The position numbers and the translations under genes were made by a program. Below the pieces are notes generated by a model. That model did no database searches, had not been told where the DNA came from, and saw nothing but the letters and a program-made list of their open reading frames with translations. A stretch of DNA of 64,000 nt from Paracoccus yibinensis (GTDB lineage: Bacteria > Pseudomonadota > Alphaproteobacteria > Rhodobacterales > Rhodobacteraceae): assembly GCF_030846195.1 (NCBI RefSeq), contig NZ_JAVCWH010000001.1, forward strand, positions 1 through 64,000. Direction: 5' to 3'. This document shows, piece by piece, positions 26,729 to 34,716 of this stretch. Each line of letters starts with the position of its first letter. Within the stretch, counting starts at the first letter, position 1.

Positions 26729-27381
26729 CATAGGATGTCATCTTCGTAATCGTCGTCATCCTGCTGTTCCCGCAACTTGGCGGCAAGCGTGATGCCGATC
26801 GCAAAGGCCCCGATCAGCTTTGCCATGCTGGCGGCATTGCTGCTGTTCGCGCGTGACAAGGTATCCCTTGCGTCCTCGACCTTGTGGCGCACGGTCTGGA
26901 TGTTGTTCGAGGTGAAACCAACCGCCTGGGCCGCGTTCCTGGCCACTCCGAAGACGCGGCGCTCGGTGTCGTCCGCCAGCTTGTTGGCGCGATAGCTGGC
27001 CTCATCCATGAGGGAACTGACCTTGTTACCCGCCTTGTCCAGCATCCGGTCGGCTTCTGCGCGTGCCCGTTCGACAGCTGCGTCTGCAGCCAAGGTGACG
27101 CGTGCCTCGACCTCTTTGCGCAAGTCCTCCTTGGTGGGCATTTCGTGCTTGGTCCGTTTGGACAGGACGAACAGCACGATGCCGATCAGGATGAACAGCC
27201 CGGCCACGCCAAGGGACGCCAGGGCCGGACCCCAGTCCAGATCATGCGCAAGGAACGACCAGAGGGCAGCGATCAGAAAACCTGCGGCAATGGCCAAGAC
27301 AATCCCGGCCACCGCCTTCATCGCAGACCGACGCGCCGTGTCCTTGAGAGCCAACTGTAGACGCTGCGCATAGTCGAACAT
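26728..27381 (-). CDS. Phage holin superfamily III (Holin-X) membrane protein
   Basis: A 217-residue protein with two adjacent membrane helices (about 21-45 and 52-72), a long charged helical region (about 80-170, probably coiled coil), a weak third helix near 188-205 and an acidic DDDDYEDD tail. The helix pair fits the Actinobacterial-type phage holin family (PF07332), which is common in chromosomes with no phage nearby. Next to a DUF883 protein it is more likely an envelope-stress protein than a lysis factor. Confidence 0.7.
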   Translation of the reverse strand: MFDYAQRLQLALKDTARRSAMKAVAGIVLAIAAGFLIAALWSFLAHDLDWGPALASLGVAGLFILIGIVLFVLSKRTKHEMPTKEDLRKEVEARVTLAADAAVERARAEADRMLDKAGNKVSSLMDEASYRANKLADDTERRVFGVARNAAQAVGFTSNNIQTVRHKVEDARDTLSRANSSNAASMAKLIGAFAIGITLAAKLREQQDDDDYEDDIL

Positions 27382-27392
27382 GGGAAACGTCC

Positions 27393-27827
27393 TCAGCGAC
27401 GGGCCAGAATCAGGCCGACCAGAAAGCCGATGCCGGCGGCGATGCCCAGAGCCTGCGCGGGATTGCGCCGCACCATTTCGGACACTTCGTCGTAACGCTC
27501 TTCGGCATAATGGGCGACTTCGGACGCTCTCTGCTGGCCGGTCTGATACAGGCGCTCAGCCTCGGCCTTGGCGCGGCCTGCATATTCTCCGCCGACTTCA
27601 CGGGCGCGTTCAACATAGTCCTGCGCCGTTTCACGGGCGGTCTGGGCCATGTCCGCGCCGCGGTCCTTCAGGCTGCCAGCGGCCGAGTTCTGCGACATCT
27701 TGTCGGCAGTATCGCGGACATCGTCGCCGATCTTCTTGGCGCCTTCGTTCAGATCCTTTTTCGCCTGCTGCCCGGCAGCCGTGGCGTCTTTCTTCATGTC
27801 ATTTGCGGTGGGATTGTATTCAGCCAT
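27393..27827 (-). CDS. DUF883/ElaB-YqjD-type membrane-anchored helical protein
   Basis: A 144-residue, mostly helical hydrophilic protein rich in Ala, Glu and Lys, ending in a single C-terminal helix (about 126-141, GIAAGIGFLVGLIL) followed by ARR. This is the ElaB/YqjD/DUF883 layout. In E. coli such proteins attach ribosomes or act in stationary-phase stress at the inner membrane. It is 11 bases upstream of the holin-like gene in one operon. Confidence 0.8.
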   Translation of the reverse strand: MAEYNPTANDMKKDATAAGQQAKKDLNEGAKKIGDDVRDTADKMSQNSAAGSLKDRGADMAQTARETAQDYVERAREVGGEYAGRAKAEAERLYQTGQQRASEVAHYAEERYDEVSEMVRRNPAQALGIAAGIGFLVGLILARR

Positions 27828-27933
27828 GTCAATGTCCTCCGGTGTGTTGTCACCATCGGGACCTAAACACGCACGACATCGCCATTGTTCCGAGAACCGA
27901 AAGAATTCCTGAAAGGCAAGGGCTTGGAAGGAT

Positions 27934-28009
27934 GGTACCGCCTCCCCGGCTCGAACGGGGGACCTCTAGATCCACAATCTAGCGCTCTAACCAGCTGAGC
28001 TAAGGCGGC
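27934..28009 (-). tRNA. tRNA-His (GTG)
   Basis: Complete cloverleaf with anticodon loop TTGTGGA (GTG) and stem CTAGA/TCTAG, T-arm CCCCG/CGGGG, and encoded CCA. The acceptor stem begins G1 paired with U72, the discriminator is A73, and the base before G1 is U, not G. The universal extra G-1 is therefore not encoded. This is the documented alphaproteobacterial form of tRNA-His. Confidence 0.95.
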
Positions 28010-28109
28010 ACGGATGCGTTCTCTAACGCCGCTTTGCCCCCGTTGCAAGCCCGTCTTGCCGTGAAATCGCACGCGGGATACAGAAAGCCATCACAGAAGG
28101 ACAATGGTC

Positions 28110-28328
28110 ATGGGCATCAACAGCCAAAGCGACATCGCAGCCAATCTTCAGATCGGCCCGACCGATCAGGGCATGGTGCGCATCTATGTCGAGGCGGAGG
28201 GGATCGACCTGCCCCTGGACTTCGATCCCGAGGAAGCGACCGAGATTGCCGAGGAACTGCTGGCCGCCGCCGAAGCCGCGCGCGACATGGGGAAAGGCGG
28301 CGGAAAGCCTAGGAAGCCCCGGCGCTGA
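28110..28328 (+). CDS. DUF6324 family small protein
   Basis: A 72-residue acidic protein (start ATG 28110, MGINSQSDI; AGAAGGA lies at suitable spacing, whereas ATG 28104 would be too close). The core MVRIYVEAEGIDLPLDFDPE matches the alphaproteobacterial DUF6324 family, which has no known function. Its 3' end overlaps the converging mmcB gene by 20 bases. Confidence 0.8.
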   Translation: MGINSQSDIAANLQIGPTDQGMVRIYVEAEGIDLPLDFDPEEATEIAEELLAAAEAARDMGKGGGKPRKPRR

Positions 28329-28773
28329 ACGCGTCGGGATCCGTCAGCCCTTGCAGGCGCAGGGCCGAAGCGCGGGCAAAATCGCGCATGATCCTGCTGC
28401 GGCGTGCCCCCGCCAGACGGGTTTCGGGTGCCATGCGCTGAATTTCAGCCCCATAGGCGTCGGCGCAGATCAGGCCGGTATCGGGCGGCAACAGTTCGGA
28501 CGGGAAATCGCAATCGACGGCCCAGAAATAGCGGTCACACCATTCGAGATATCCCTGCCACTTGCGGTCGCCCATGAAATCGGCGCGGCAGCTTTTGCAT
28601 TCGATGATCCAGAATTCGCCCTTCGGACCCATGCTGATGACATCGACCCGCAGCCCACGGATGGGCGTGAATTCCGTCAGCACTGCATGATCCAAGCTGC
28701 GCAGCAGCCGCCCGACGCCGCGCGCAAGACGTTGTCCAGGCATCGGGGGAAGGCTGGGGTCCATCTGTGTCAT
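28309..28773 (-). CDS. mmcB: MmcB family DNA repair protein
   Basis: A 154-residue protein (ATG 28773, MTQMDPSL) with the restriction-endonuclease-like core of MmcB: RVDVISMGPKGEFWIIECKS (Asp and Glu-x-Lys as putative metal site) and WQGYLEWCDRYFWAV. In Caulobacter, MmcB is needed for survival of DNA-damage and works with the ImuB/DnaE2 mutasome group. The nuclease role is inferred. It is convergent with and overlaps DUF6324. Confidence 0.88.
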   Translation of the reverse strand: MTQMDPSLPPMPGQRLARGVGRLLRSLDHAVLTEFTPIRGLRVDVISMGPKGEFWIIECKSCRADFMGDRKWQGYLEWCDRYFWAVDCDFPSELLPPDTGLICADAYGAEIQRMAPETRLAGARRSRIMRDFARASALRLQGLTDPDAFSAGAS

Positions 28774-28896
28774 GCGGGGCGTTATAGAACGAAGAGGAAA
28801 CATTCTTCAACCCGCTTGAACTGCCCCTGCCCTGCGCCTATCTCTCGGGATGGCGGGTTTCTGCTCCTCTCGCGTGCGGCCATTTTTCCACTGGCC

Positions 28897-29052
28897 TATA
28901 ACTTTTCCGAGGGTGCTGGCTCTGTCGTGACCCTGGTCACGTTACCCGGCGCCCACCTGGTAATCCAGGCTTTCGGGAAATCTCGTGCTGCCGCGGTTGC
29001 TGCGGTTCCCGCCACCGACTGAAACCGCCCTGCCCTGCAGCGGCGGTTTTTC
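28897..29052 (+). ncRNA. Candidate structured small RNA
   Basis: Between mmcB and the outer membrane gene, a TATAAC box (28897-28902) is followed by nested complementary segments. GGGTGC (28911-28916) pairs with GCGCCC (28949-28954). CGTGACC/GGTCACG (28926-28941) forms an inner hairpin. CCTGG-TAAT-CCAGG (28956-28969) forms another. A strong terminator ends at 29052. No -35 box was found and no known family matched by eye. Confidence 0.35.
29022..29052 (+). terminator. Rho-independent terminator, forward
   Basis: AAACCGCC / GGCGGTTT stem enclosing CTGC-CCT-GCAG, followed by TTTTT-type tail (TTTTTCC). It points forward although no recognised forward gene lies directly before it. It may end the candidate small RNA. 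Confidence 0.75.
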
Positions 29053-29060
29053 CATGCAAG

Positions 29061-29085
29061 AAGGGCGACCTTGCCGGCCGCCCTT
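29061..29085 (-). terminator. Probable terminator of the DUF481 gene
   Basis: AAGGGCG / CGCCCTT inverted repeat with a GC-rich loop, 24 bases beyond the stop of the minus-strand gene. The trailing T-run is weak. Confidence 0.5.
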
Positions 29086-29108
29086 CGTTCGCTGATCTGT
29101 CGCTTGAA

Positions 29109-30080
29109 TTAGAAGCCGTAGACGACCGAAACGCCCAGGGTGTTGTCGGTGCGGATGTCACGGTCTTCTTCGTATTCGGTGGTGTAGCTGACACGGGTCG
29201 CCAACTGCTCCGACATCTGGAAGTTCACGCCGAACTGGTTGGTGATCACGTCGGGCGAATCTTCCGAGGACAGGAAGTCGGTGTCGTTGGTGATGAACAC
29301 CATGTCGTTGAAGCGGTGATACAGGCGCGACGACACGATGTAGCCGAGACCGCTGTCCGAGGACTCCGTGACCTCTTCGCGAACGTAGACACCATCACCG
29401 TCTTCATCGACCAGATCGAAGCCAGCCTTTTGCGCACCCGACTGGGTGTAGCGATAACCGATACCGGCCTGGACACGCCAAGCGGTCTGATCGGTGTTGA
29501 TCACGCGATAGCCGGGGCCGACGCCGATGAAGCCGTCGCGGGCCAGTTGGTCAAGATCTTCGGCAACGTCAGCATCGTTTGCAGGGTTGGCGGGATCATA
29601 TTCATCACCGTTGGCCAAGCCGTCGATGCTGAAGCGTCCCAGCACGAAGGCATAGAAGCGGTCGTTGAAGTAGTACGCGCCATCATAGATGACCGAGACG
29701 TCTTCCCTATCCTTTTCGCCCTCGTCATCCTCGCCGAACTCGAGCAGCATCCCGATCGACTGCTGCCAGGGACCAGCATTGTTCGACACACGGCCAGCCA
29801 GCGAGAAGTCCTGGCCTTCGGTATTGCCGCTATCACCCGCATAGGTCAGCGCGACCGAGCCGAACAGCCCTTCGCGGCGATCCGGGTTGCTAAAGCGGGC
29901 ATCGTCGTTGTCACGGTCAAAGTCGTCCTGAACGGCGTCTTCAACGTCGATGATGCGATCGTTGATCGACGAAATGCCGGTGGCGTCGGCGCCAGCCGCG
30001 ATCTCGGTCTGGGCGAAAGCCGGGGCGGAAAGGGCAGCCATCAGCGCGGCGGAGCCGGTCAGCAGCGTAATTTTTTTCAT
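29109..30080 (-). CDS. DUF481 family outer membrane protein
   Basis: A 323-residue protein with a signal peptide (1-23, ending AFA-Q), an acidic, Asp-rich region (about 45-70) and a series of amphipathic strands ending in Tyr-Gly-Phe, as expected for a beta barrel inserted by the BAM complex. The strand pattern (LFGSVALTYAGDSGNTEG) matches DUF481/YdiY proteins. The function is unknown. ATG is preceded by GAGGATGAG. A single gene flanked by its own terminator. Confidence 0.8.
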   Translation of the reverse strand: MKKITLLTGSAALMAALSAPAFAQTEIAAGADATGISSINDRIIDVEDAVQDDFDRDNDDARFSNPDRREGLFGSVALTYAGDSGNTEGQDFSLAGRVSNNAGPWQQSIGMLLEFGEDDEGEKDREDVSVIYDGAYYFNDRFYAFVLGRFSIDGLANGDEYDPANPANDADVAEDLDQLARDGFIGVGPGYRVINTDQTAWRVQAGIGYRYTQSGAQKAGFDLVDEDGDGVYVREEVTESSDSGLGYIVSSRLYHRFNDMVFITNDTDFLSSEDSPDVITNQFGVNFQMSEQLATRVSYTTEYEEDRDIRTDNTLGVSVVYGF

Positions 30081-30490
30081 CTCATCCTCACGAGCTGAGT
30101 TTGGTTGTTCTGAACGCCGGTCGGACGCCAGAGCATCTCTGCGAAGAATGAAGTAATGCCACCCGCCCTTGGTTCACAGACCCTCGAGAATCATGGTTGC
30201 TTCCCGAAAACGTGAGCAACAGCAGGACAGGGAAAGATAGGCAGGATCATGCTGAAATATGCAGGTGATGGCTTTTGCGGGAACCAAATCGTCATTTCGT
30301 GAAACAATTGGAGCTTGGGAATAAAACTCGGCCATTCGTCTAAAATGGTTAATTCCTGATCAACATGTCGGCTGCAATAAAGGCGTGATTGCCCATCTGG
30401 CAGGCAATCTGGCAGGAAGGGATACCGATCCGATCTGTTGCATAATCGACACGACAATTCGCATTTTCGTGTCAGCCTGGACGCTCTCCG
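30081..30490. other. AT-richer intergenic region without supported gene
   Basis: It holds the upstream region of the DUF481 gene and the 3' flank of the small membrane-protein gene. A minus-strand open frame (30191-30457) has no ribosome-binding site and an unlikely composition, so it is not called. No terminator or repeat was recognised. Confidence 0.4.
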
Positions 30491-30802
30491 CTATTTGCGG
30501 TTGGTCCGAATGGCCGATTTCTGCAAGACAGGCACCAGGCTTGGACGTGCGATCCAGGCGCGTTTGCCTGGGGATGGCGGCGTTTCGGCCTGTCCCATGA
30601 CGGCAATGGCAAACTGAACGCCTGCGAAGACGATGGCGTTGAAGAACACCAGCATGAACAGGGCCAGCCAGCCAGCTTCGCTCTTGAGGATCAGATGGCG
30701 CAAATGGGCCACATCCAGGGCCAGCAGCGCGGCAACGAAGCAACAGGCCAGTGCAGCGCCGATCAGGACACTGCGGATATAGACGCGAACCATCGTCGGC
30801 AT
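30491..30802 (-). CDS. Small hypothetical membrane protein
   Basis: A 103-residue protein starting at ATG 30802 (MPTMVRVY) with two membrane helices (about 8-27 and 40-68) and a basic cytoplasmic tail. I do not recognise a named family. It follows nusB on the same strand with about 70 bases between, so it may be part of that transcription unit. Confidence 0.6.
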   Translation of the reverse strand: MPTMVRVYIRSVLIGAALACCFVAALLALDVAHLRHLILKSEAGWLALFMLVFFNAIVFAGVQFAIAVMGQAETPPSPGKRAWIARPSLVPVLQKSAIRTNRK

Positions 30803-30873
30803 GGCGGACCCCACAAGGCATGAAGCCCGACATATAGGCTATCCGGGGCGAAATTGCAGGAAAAAGTGCTGCG

Positions 30874-31362
30874 TCAGAAAGCCTCGGGCCGCAGCTCGCG
30901 GGCGACGTGATCCAGGACGGCATTGACGAACTTCGGTTCTTTTCCATCGGGGAAAAAGGCTTCGGCCAACCGCACATATTCGGTGATGACGACCTTGGGC
31001 GGGGTTTGCGGCGTCACAAGCTCGGCCCCTGCCGCGCGGAACAGCGCACGCAGAACCGGATCGATCCGGTCGATGGGCCATTTCGCGACCAGACCCCGGT
31101 CCGTCGCCTGGTCGATCCGCGACTGCCAGTTCACCGCCGAATCCACGATGCGGGCAAACAAACCTTCATCCGCAGGCAGGTATCGGCCGTCCTCATCCTC
31201 GGCGCCAAGGCGATGGATCTCGAATTCCCGCATCACGCGGTCGGCGGACTGACCGGCCGCTTCCATCTGATAAAGGGCTTGAACCGCATAGAAACGCGCG
31301 CCGCTGCTTTTCTCCCGGCGGTCGGCGCGCTTGTCGGTCGGCTTGTCGTCGTTCGGGTTCAT
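30874..31362 (-). CDS. nusB: Transcription antitermination factor NusB
   Basis: NusB binds boxA RNA with NusE and supports rRNA antitermination. The 162-residue product begins at ATG 31362 (MNPNDDKP). It shows the helical NusB fold with ARFYAVQALYQME (about 24-36), a conserved arginine in the RIDPVLRALFRAAGAEL region, and the C-terminal FVNAVLDHVARELR. It is downstream of riboflavin synthase, a common alphaproteobacterial link (rib genes with nusB), although ribH is not present here. Confidence 0.93.
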   Translation of the reverse strand: MNPNDDKPTDKRADRREKSSGARFYAVQALYQMEAAGQSADRVMREFEIHRLGAEDEDGRYLPADEGLFARIVDSAVNWQSRIDQATDRGLVAKWPIDRIDPVLRALFRAAGAELVTPQTPPKVVITEYVRLAEAFFPDGKEPKFVNAVLDHVARELRPEAF

Positions 31363-31415
31363 GGGATCAGGCCTTGCACAAAGACCGGCTGCAATGGAAC
31401 GAAAGCCACCCCGCG

Positions 31416-32033
31416 TCAAGCCCCGGACGGCAAGGGCGCGCCCATGGCCTCGGCCAGGCGGGCGACATAACGGGCCAGGGTGTCGATCTCGAGGTTGACG
31501 GCGTCGCCCTGGGTGACGGCGCCCCAGGTCGTCACCTGCCGGGTGTGGGGGATCAGGTTGACGCCGAAGCGGCTGCCCTCGACCTCGTTCACCGTCAGCG
31601 ACGTGCCGTTCAGCGCGACCGAACCCTTGGGGGCGATGTATCGGGCCAGGGCGGCAGGGGCTTCGAAGGTCAGTCGCAGGCTGTCACCCTCGTCCTGCAT
31701 ACCCACTACACGGGCCACGCCATCGACATGACCGCTGACGATATGGCCGCCCAGTTCGTCGCCCACCCGCAGCGCGCGTTCAAGGTTGAGACGCTTTCCG
31801 ACCTGCCAGCCGTCCGCGCCGATATTCGTCTTGGACAGCGTCTCGGCCGAGATATCGACGGCGAACCACCCCGAACCCTTGTCCACCACCGTTAGGCAAA
31901 CACCGTCGCAGGCGATCGAGGCGCCCATGTCAACGGTTGCCATGTCATAGCCGCAGTCGATCCGGGCGCGCATGTCGCCGCGCATCTCGACTGTTGCGAC
32001 CGTGCCGATATCGGTGATGATGCCTGTGAACAC
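31416..32033 (-). CDS. ribE: Riboflavin synthase alpha chain
   Basis: Dismutates 6,7-dimethyl-8-ribityllumazine to riboflavin. The 205-residue protein consists of two lumazine-binding repeats, each with the G-C/S-xxLTV type signature: ACDGVCLTVVD in the first (about 44-54) and ALNGTSLTVNE in the second (about 141-151). It begins at GTG 32033 (VFTGIITDIG, preceded by AGAGG at 7 bases). Members almost always start MFTGII, so upstream codons are not used. Confidence 0.93.
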   Translation of the reverse strand: MFTGIITDIGTVATVEMRGDMRARIDCGYDMATVDMGASIACDGVCLTVVDKGSGWFAVDISAETLSKTNIGADGWQVGKRLNLERALRVGDELGGHIVSGHVDGVARVVGMQDEGDSLRLTFEAPAALARYIAPKGSVALNGTSLTVNEVEGSRFGVNLIPHTRQVTTWGAVTQGDAVNLEIDTLARYVARLAEAMGAPLPSGA

Positions 32034-32139
32034 GCGAAAACCTCTTTCCTTCGGCAAAGACCTAGGCGATAGCCTATGGCAGCGCAAGCATCGCACGTTC
32101 CGCCGTCTGCCCCTGCCGCGCTGTTGTCAGGATGGCATC

Positions 32140-33468
32140 GTGCTTCAGGATCGTCACAAGTCGTCGCAAACATCTGCCGCGCCCGAACCCCTGCCACGCG
32201 TCTTTCTGCTGCTGCAGGGTCCGCACGGACCCTTCTTCGACCGGCTGTGCCGCCTGCTGCGGACGGCGGGGGCGCAGGTCTGGCGCTGCGCCTTCAACGC
32301 GGGGGACGAATTCTTCTGGTCCGACCCTGCGCATCTGTTGCGCCACACGGGCAGCAGCGCCGACTGGCCTGCGCATCTTGACCGGATCATCGCCGAAAAG
32401 GGGGTGACGGATATCGTCCTTTATGGCGACGTGCGTCCCGTCCATGCCGCCGCGCGCAAGGCGGCGCAGGCCGGAAACCTGCGGCTGCACGTCTTCGAGG
32501 AAGGCTATCTGCGTCCCTACTGGATCAGCTATGAGCGCGGCGGCTCGAATGGCCATTCGGCGTTGCTGAACATCTCGCTGTCGGAAATGCGGGCGACCCT
32601 GCGCGGCACTGCGGCCGAGGTCCGCCGCCCGCCCGCCCATTGGGGCGACATGCGCCAGCACAAGGCCTATGGCGCCCTGTATCATTTCCTCGTGCTGGTG
32701 GCCAACCGCCGTTATCGCCAGTTTGCCAGCCATCGCTCGCTTCCCATCTTTGACGAGTTCCGGCTGAACCTGGCCCGGCTGATCCTGACGCCGGTCCATT
32801 CCCTGATGCGCGCGATCCAGTGGCGGCGCTTCCGTCTGTCGGGCGACCCCTATCTGCTGGTGCCGATGCAGCTGGAACATGATTCGAACATGCTGGGGCA
32901 TTCCCCGTTCGCCGGAAACCGGGATTTCATCGAACAGGTCGTGGCGGAATTCGCGAGGTCGGCCCCCGGCCATCACCACCTGCTGTTCAAGGCGCATCCG
33001 CTGGAGGACGGGCGCGCCAGAAACCGCCGGTCGATCCGGCAATCCGCTGCACGGCACGGAGTGTCAGACAGGGTGCACTACTTCCGCGGTGGCAAGCTGG
33101 CCGACATGATGGCCCATGCCCGCGCGATCATCACCGTCAATTCGACCGCAGCCCAGCAGGCGCTGTGGCGCGGTCTGCCCGTCAAGGCCCTGGGCCGAGC
33201 GGTCTATTGCAAGCCGGGGCTGGTTTCGGATCAGTCCCTGTCCGATTTCCTGGCTCATCCCCAGCAGCCGGATACCGCGTCCTATCGCATCTTCCGCGAT
33301 TACCTGCTGCAAACCAGTCAGGTGCCGGGGGGATTCTATTCCCGCCGTTCGCGCGCCCATGCGCTGCGGCTGGTCGCCGATCTGATCCTTGCGCCCGAGG
33401 ATCCCTATCAGGCCCTGGCCTTGGGTCGCTTCCAGCGCCGCCAGCAGATCGGCGAAGTTCTGGACTAG
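32140..33468 (+). CDS. kpsS: KpsS-like capsular polysaccharide glycosyltransferase
   Basis: A 442-residue protein of the Capsule_synth family. The GTG start at 32140 has AGGA 7 bases upstream. It shows LLLQGPHGPFFDRL, VFEEGYLRPYWIS and KAHPLEDGRARN, the Kdo-transferase-type motifs of KpsS/LipB. By homology it adds beta-Kdo residues to lyso-phosphatidylglycerol as the lipid anchor of group 2 type capsules, at the cytoplasmic face. It is followed by an OPX lipoprotein and a KpsC homologue. Confidence 0.8.
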   Translation: MLQDRHKSSQTSAAPEPLPRVFLLLQGPHGPFFDRLCRLLRTAGAQVWRCAFNAGDEFFWSDPAHLLRHTGSSADWPAHLDRIIAEKGVTDIVLYGDVRPVHAAARKAAQAGNLRLHVFEEGYLRPYWISYERGGSNGHSALLNISLSEMRATLRGTAAEVRRPPAHWGDMRQHKAYGALYHFLVLVANRRYRQFASHRSLPIFDEFRLNLARLILTPVHSLMRAIQWRRFRLSGDPYLLVPMQLEHDSNMLGHSPFAGNRDFIEQVVAEFARSAPGHHHLLFKAHPLEDGRARNRRSIRQSAARHGVSDRVHYFRGGKLADMMAHARAIITVNSTAAQQALWRGLPVKALGRAVYCKPGLVSDQSLSDFLAHPQQPDTASYRIFRDYLLQTSQVPGGFYSRRSRAHALRLVADLILAPEDPYQALALGRFQRRQQIGEVLD

Positions 33469-33569
33469 GGTTCAGGAAGGTGTGGCGTCCGCGCCGCGCA
33501 CGGTTTAGATTGCCTGCACAACCGGACGGCAAGTCCGGGCCAAGGAACAGGAGTTTTCGAGAGGTGACA

Positions 33570-34709
33570 GTGAAGCTTTCTCCTGCCCGTCCAGGGGCGG
33601 GCGTGGCCATGCGCATGGTCCTGATCGTCGCCATGACGTTGCTTGCGGCATGCAGCCTGCCGCGTTCCGGTCCCAGCAAGAACGAGATCTATTCGGGCGC
33701 CGTCGAAAGGGGCGGCAACACGCATGTGATCTATGTGAACGATCATGTCGCCCGCGCCACGAACTTCGTCCCTTCGTATGGTTTTTCCAACAGCTTCCTG
33801 CGCGCCGGGCAGGTCGGCGCGGACGAGATCCGGGCAGGCGACGTGCTGGGCCTTGCCATCTGGGAAAACGTGGATGACGGGCTGCTGACATCGCTTGGGA
33901 CCAGTTCGACCGCGTTGCAGGAAATCCAGGTGGACAGCGGGGGGTATATCTTCGTGCCCTATGCGGGCCGGGTGCAGGCGGCGGGCAACACGCCCGACCA
34001 GTTGCGCCAGATCATCACCGAACGGCTGGCGACGCAGACCCCCGATCCGCAGGTGACGGTGGCGCGCGTGGCGGGCGATGGCGCCACGGTGTCGGTCATG
34101 GGCAAGGTAACGGCCCAGGGCGTCTATCCGATCGAGCGTCCCACCCGGACGCTGTCGGCCATGCTGGCCCGCGCGGGCGGCGTCTCGATCGAACCCGAAA
34201 TCGCCGTCATCACCGTCAAGCGCGGCAACGACACTGGCAAGGTCTGGCTGACGGATCTGTATTCGAACGCCAGCAACGACATCGCGTTGCGCCCCGGCGA
34301 TGTCATCCTGGTCGAGGAAGACCAGCGCAGCTTCACCGCTCTGGGCGCGCTTGGCGGCCAGACCCGCGTTCCCCTGGGGAACGAGATGATCAACGCGGTC
34401 GAGGCCGTGGCCATGGTCGGCGGCCTCAATTCGAACCTGGCTGATCCGACCGGTGTCTTCATCCTGCGGGACGAACCGGAATCGGTCGCGTCCCGCGTGC
34501 TGGGCAAGACCGTCTCTGGATCGCAGCGCATCGCCTATGTCCTGGACCTGACGCGGCCCAATGGGCTGTTCCTGGCGCGCGACTTCCTGATCCGGGACGG
34601 GGACACGGTCTATGTGACCGAGGCGCCTTATGTTCAGTGGCAGAAGCGGCTGGCCGCGCTGATCGGGCCGATCAATTCCGCGAATTCGATCCAGAACCTG
34701 ACCCAGTGA
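33570..34709 (+). CDS. Polysaccharide export (OPX/Wza-type) lipoprotein
   Basis: A 379-residue outer membrane export protein. The start is GTG 33570 (GAGAGG 5 bases upstream); ATG 33609 gives a shorter signal peptide. A lipobox LLAAC near residue 28 is followed by the Poly_export domain (RAGDVLGLAIWEN...GGYIFVPYAGRVQAAG) and SLBB-type segments (VSVMGKVTAQGVYPIERPT, LGALGGQTRVPLG). It would form the outer membrane channel for capsule export. It is encoded between the KpsS-like and KpsC-like genes. Confidence 0.88.
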   Translation: MKLSPARPGAGVAMRMVLIVAMTLLAACSLPRSGPSKNEIYSGAVERGGNTHVIYVNDHVARATNFVPSYGFSNSFLRAGQVGADEIRAGDVLGLAIWENVDDGLLTSLGTSSTALQEIQVDSGGYIFVPYAGRVQAAGNTPDQLRQIITERLATQTPDPQVTVARVAGDGATVSVMGKVTAQGVYPIERPTRTLSAMLARAGGVSIEPEIAVITVKRGNDTGKVWLTDLYSNASNDIALRPGDVILVEEDQRSFTALGALGGQTRVPLGNEMINAVEAVAMVGGLNSNLADPTGVFILRDEPESVASRVLGKTVSGSQRIAYVLDLTRPNGLFLARDFLIRDGDTVYVTEAPYVQWQKRLAALIGPINSANSIQNLTQ

Positions 34710-34716
34710 CCCGCGG

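Noticed and set aside
26728-27381. Prophage lysis gene
   Set aside because: The holin-like protein has no endolysin, portal, terminase or integrase nearby. Such genes are common outside phages.
28927-29022. Plus-strand GTG-started frame of 31 codons ending at the terminator
   Set aside because: The nearest GAGGG is too far (13 bases) from the GTG. The position at the terminator fits a small RNA as well.
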